From: Alphaproteobacteria bacterium
GTDB taxonomy: Bacteria; Pseudomonadota; Alphaproteobacteria; ATCC43930; CGMCC-115725
Length of the DNA stretch: 64,000 nt
Assembly (NCBI GenBank): GCA_028871055.1
Contig: JAGWON010000005.1
Coordinates: 1 to 64,000, forward strand
Direction: 5' to 3'
Positions 61,802 through 64,000 of the stretch are shown one piece after another. Every line of letters starts with the position of its first letter. The first letter of the stretch is position 1. Position numbers and translations under genes: made by a program. Under the pieces are notes generated by a model. The model was given only the letters and a program-made list of their open reading frames with translations. It ran no database searches and was not told the origin of the DNA.

Positions 61802-63117
61802 AGGCCGAGCCTCAGCGATTGCAGCGAGGCGAATTTATGGCCGGGATCGACCGCCTGGCGCACCGTCGCGAATTCGTCGAGCGTTCCATAGCCGCGGCGG
61901 AAATCCGCGGCCGCGATGCGCGCATCCTTGGCGAGATAGATGCGCCCGCCATGCGCGGCGACGATGGCGTCGAGTTCGGAGAGGAGCGCGAGGCTCGCCG
62001 CATCGGCGCGGAAATCGAGCGCGAGCGTATAACCCTTCATCGGGAACGAGAGCATACCGCGGCCGGGACCGAGAAGCTTCAGGACCGAGAGGAACGAGCC
62101 GGCGCCTGCCCGGGCGATGCGGCCCAAGAGCGCCGTCAGCCCCGCGCGCGAGGCATCCTTGGGCAGCACGCATTGATATTGGACGAAGCCGCGCCGGCCA
62201 TAGATGCGATTCCATTCCAGGATCGCATCGAGCGGATAGAAGAAGCGGTCGTAATCGACGATCGCGGTGCCCGGCCGGCCGTGCCGGTAATAGATCCGGT
62301 TGAAGACGGCGACGCTCCAGCGGTTGAGGGCGCAGCCCGGAAAATCGACCGGCACGCGCCGCGCGCGTCGCGCCGGCACGGCGAAGGGTGCGCCGTGTTT
62401 GTCGGCCGAAAGCTCGTCGCGCCGCGCGTGCTCGCCGCGATAGAGCAGCGCGCGGCCGAGCGCCGGCCCGCGCGCCAGGCAGTCGATCCAGGCGACGCTG
62501 TAGGTCCAGTCGCGCGAGGCTTCGAACAGCGCCATCGTCTCGTCGAGGTCGCGGGCGCGCAGTGTTTCCTCGCGGACATAGGCGGTCTCGATCGGCTGCA
62601 ACTTGAGCCGCGCGCTCAGGATGACGCCGGTCAGGCCCATGCCGCCCAGCGTCGCCGCAAAGAGCGCCGGATTGTCGTCGCGCGCGCAGCGCACCACGCT
62701 TCCGTCGCCGAGCCCCAGATCGAGGCTTTCGACGTGATCGCCGATCGCGCCCGTCTTGTGGTGGTTCTTGCCGTGGACGTCGGCCGCCAGCATGCCGCCC
62801 AGCGTCACGAACTTGGTGCCGGGCGTGACCGGCGGAAACCAGCCGCGCGGCATCAGGCTCTCGAGGATATCGGCCAGGAGCACGCCGGCCTCGGCCTCGA
62901 GCACGCCAGAGGCATCGTCGAAGGCGATGAAGCGATCGCGGTGACGCAGCGCCAGGGTCAGATCGGGATTGAGCGCCGAATCGCCGTAAGCGCGGCCGTT
63001 GCCGCGGGCGATGAGGCTGTTCTGCGCGGCCAGCGTCGCGATCAGCTCATCTCGCTCGTGCGGCGCGACGACGCGGCATTCGGCGCGCGGATAGCGGCCC
63101 CAGCCCGCGAGCATCAT
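61798..63117 (-). CDS. dprE1: FAD-linked oxidase, DprE1-like (polyprenyl-phosphoribose 2-oxidase)
   Basis: 439 residues from the ATG at 63117 (overlapping the GtrA stop). FAD-binding domain: LIARGNGRAYGDSALN (about 36-51), GWFPPVTPGTKFVTLGGMLA (about 90-109), DVHGKNHH (flavin-contact His/Lys). C-terminal ALO-type domain: LSVLKLLGPGRGMLSFPMKG, IYLAKDARIAAADFRRGYG (conserved Lys). In Mycobacterium DprE1 oxidises decaprenyl-phospho-ribose at C2. The segment GYTLALDF has Ala where mycobacterial DprE1 has the benzothiazinone-reactive cysteine (GWNICVDF). Confidence 0.88.
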   Translation of the reverse strand: MMLAGWGRYPRAECRVVAPHERDELIATLAAQNSLIARGNGRAYGDSALNPDLTLALRHRDRFIAFDDASGVLEAEAGVLLADILESLMPRGWFPPVTPGTKFVTLGGMLAADVHGKNHHKTGAIGDHVESLDLGLGDGSVVRCARDDNPALFAATLGGMGLTGVILSARLKLQPIETAYVREETLRARDLDETMALFEASRDWTYSVAWIDCLARGPALGRALLYRGEHARRDELSADKHGAPFAVPARRARRVPVDFPGCALNRWSVAVFNRIYYRHGRPGTAIVDYDRFFYPLDAILEWNRIYGRRGFVQYQCVLPKDASRAGLTALLGRIARAGAGSFLSVLKLLGPGRGMLSFPMKGYTLALDFRADAASLALLSELDAIVAAHGGRIYLAKDARIAAADFRRGYGTLDEFATVRQAVDPGHKFASLQSLRLGL

Positions 63118-63521
63118 GGCGCGGGACGGAAGACGAACCGGCGATCGAGCCGGTATTTCGCGGTATAGCCGATGGCGAGGCCGATGGCGGCACCGAGAAA
63201 GCGCAGCCGGCCGCGGCTGGCCGCATCGAACGCGAGCTCGGTCGCCCAGAAGAGCGCCGTCGTCAGCACGCCCATCGCCGTGTAGGCGGTGAATTTCCAG
63301 GCATGGAGCACGACGCCGGTGCCGGGATCGCGGAAGATCCAGCGTTTGTCGAGCACGTATTTGAACGCCAGGCCGGTGGCGGTGCCGAATGCCATGGCGA
63401 GCGGCAGGCCGAGCGGGCCGCGGTAGAGCGCGAGGCTGGCCCACTGGCTGGCAATGTTCGCCGCCGTCGCCAGCGTGGCGAACAGCGCGTAGAGCGCGAC
63501 AATCTCGACCCGGCGGGACAT
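63114..63521 (-). CDS. GtrA family membrane protein
   Basis: 135 residues, four transmembrane helices (IVALYALFATLATAANIASQ; GLPLAMAFGTATGLAFKYVL; MGVLTTALFWATELAFDA; GAAIGLAIGYTAKYRLDRRF). The motif KYVLDKRWIF and its repeat KYRLDRRFVF are the GtrA signature. Such proteins help flip or organise polyprenyl-phosphate sugars; a GtrA protein also adjoins dprE1 in mycobacteria. Overlaps the dprE1 start and follows the UbiA gene by 7 bp. Confidence 0.9.
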   Translation of the reverse strand: MSRRVEIVALYALFATLATAANIASQWASLALYRGPLGLPLAMAFGTATGLAFKYVLDKRWIFRDPGTGVVLHAWKFTAYTAMGVLTTALFWATELAFDAASRGRLRFLGAAIGLAIGYTAKYRLDRRFVFRPAP

Positions 63522-63528
63522 GACGCCT

Positions 63529-64000
63529 TCAAATGCTGAACGCGCCGATGACGATCACGAGGACGCCGCAAACCAGGCTCTTCAGGTCGCTCGCGGCGAA
63601 GACGACGGGATCGTCATGCATCTCGCCACGATGCGTCAACAGCAGGACGCGGCTGATCCAGTAGAACAATACCAGGCAGATGGCCCAGAGATATTCGGGC
63701 GTGCGGTAGAGCGCGGCGACCGCCGGGCTGTTGATATAGAGCGCAAAGATCATGATCGCGACATAGCCGGTGCCGGCGGCCATCGCCTCGAGCATCGGCA
63801 GATCGCGCTGGATGTAGCCGCGACCCTGGGGATCGCCGCTGTTCTTGGCGATACGGTCGACGATCTCGGTGCAGCGCTTGACCAAGGCGAGGCAGAGAAA
63901 GAAGAACACCGAAAAGGCCACGAACCACGGTGACAGCGGCACTGCGACGGCGACAGCGCCGGCCGCCAGGCGCATGCCATAGAGGCAGGCCAGCGTCACG
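63529..64000 (-). CDS. UbiA-family prenyltransferase (5' end outside window)
   Basis: The last 156 residues are present. Hydrophobic helices alternate with KRCTEIVDRI, GRGYIQRDLPMLEAM, FALYINSPAVAALYRTPEYL and YWISRVLLLTHRGEMHDDPV, the C-terminal part of UbiA-type enzymes that often carry an N-terminal HAD phosphatase domain. By analogy with the mycobacterial ubiA (decaprenyl-phosphate 5-phosphoribosyltransferase) it would make the polyprenyl-phospho-ribose substrate of the DprE1-like protein. The N-terminal half and start lie beyond the window. Confidence 0.82.
   Translation of the reverse strand, partial: VTLACLYGMRLAAGAVAVAVPLSPWFVAFSVFFFLCLALVKRCTEIVDRIAKNSGDPQGRGYIQRDLPMLEAMAAGTGYVAIMIFALYINSPAVAALYRTPEYLWAICLVLFYWISRVLLLTHRGEMHDDPVVFAASDLKSLVCGVLVIVIGAFSI

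Overview
The window is a GC-rich (roughly two-thirds G+C by eye) stretch of an alphaproteobacterial chromosome. A Rhodospirillales or Bradyrhizobium-like relative is my inference, from the gene families, the GGAAC-N16-CGTT stress promoters and the dispersed intergenic repeats. No rRNA, tRNA, CRISPR array or intact mobile element was seen.

Layout. (1) 1-5.9 kb: two tandem Leu/Ile/Val-type ABC binding proteins on the minus strand; a tandem glycine riboswitch with a terminator-like hairpin in front of malate synthase; a TetR regulator overlapping an MBL-fold protein; one unknown gene. (2) 6-11 kb: a PEP-CTERM-like exported protein, a 751-residue repetitive surface-type protein and an outer-membrane beta-barrel, bounded by dispersed repeats and a MITE-like element. 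(3) 11-38.3 kb: a large exopolysaccharide (EPS) locus. It holds two Wzx-type flippases, a Wzy-type polymerase, a WcaJ/GumD-type initiating phosphotransferase, Wzc-type co-polymerase/kinase, Wza-type export protein, several GT4 glycosyltransferases (one a tandem fusion), GDP-fucose synthesis (gmd-fcl), methyltransferases, a TupA-like ATP-grasp protein, a Tat-exported beta-helix protein and a response regulator beside a truncated kinase fragment. (4) 38.5-43.5 kb: an ECF sigma factor and a probable anti-sigma factor separated by a GalU-like/phosphohexomutase operon, plus trehalose-phosphatase. (5) 43.5-49.7 kb: an ABC exporter, another glycosyltransferase and small exported or stress proteins. 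(6) 49.8-59.7 kb: a catabolic-looking cluster (alpha/beta hydrolase, luciferase-like flavoprotein, two NMT1-type binding proteins, TPP enzyme, two amidases, MetE-like protein). (7) 59.8-64 kb: NUDIX hydrolase, then a tightly overlapping operon UbiA-GtrA-DprE1-DprE2 resembling the mycobacterial decaprenyl-phospho-arabinose pathway.

How it fits together. Gmd/Fcl supply GDP-L-fucose and the phosphohexomutase supplies hexose-1-phosphate. The WcaJ-type enzyme would load the first sugar on undecaprenyl phosphate, the GT4 enzymes extend it, Wzx flips, Wzy polymerises and Wzc/Wza export. Two regulatory layers can be read directly. A shared GTGATCAA-type motif lies before four EPS transcription units. 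A three-member set of promoters (GGGAATAW, 15-bp spacer, GTCY) sits before the anti-sigma gene, the GalU-like operon and a 70-residue protein, and probably defines the local ECF regulon.

Most noteworthy: the ECF regulon with its split sigma/anti-sigma pair, the GalU-like protein lacking signature lysines, the shared EPS motif, the riboswitch-controlled malate synthase and the DprE1/E2-type operon.
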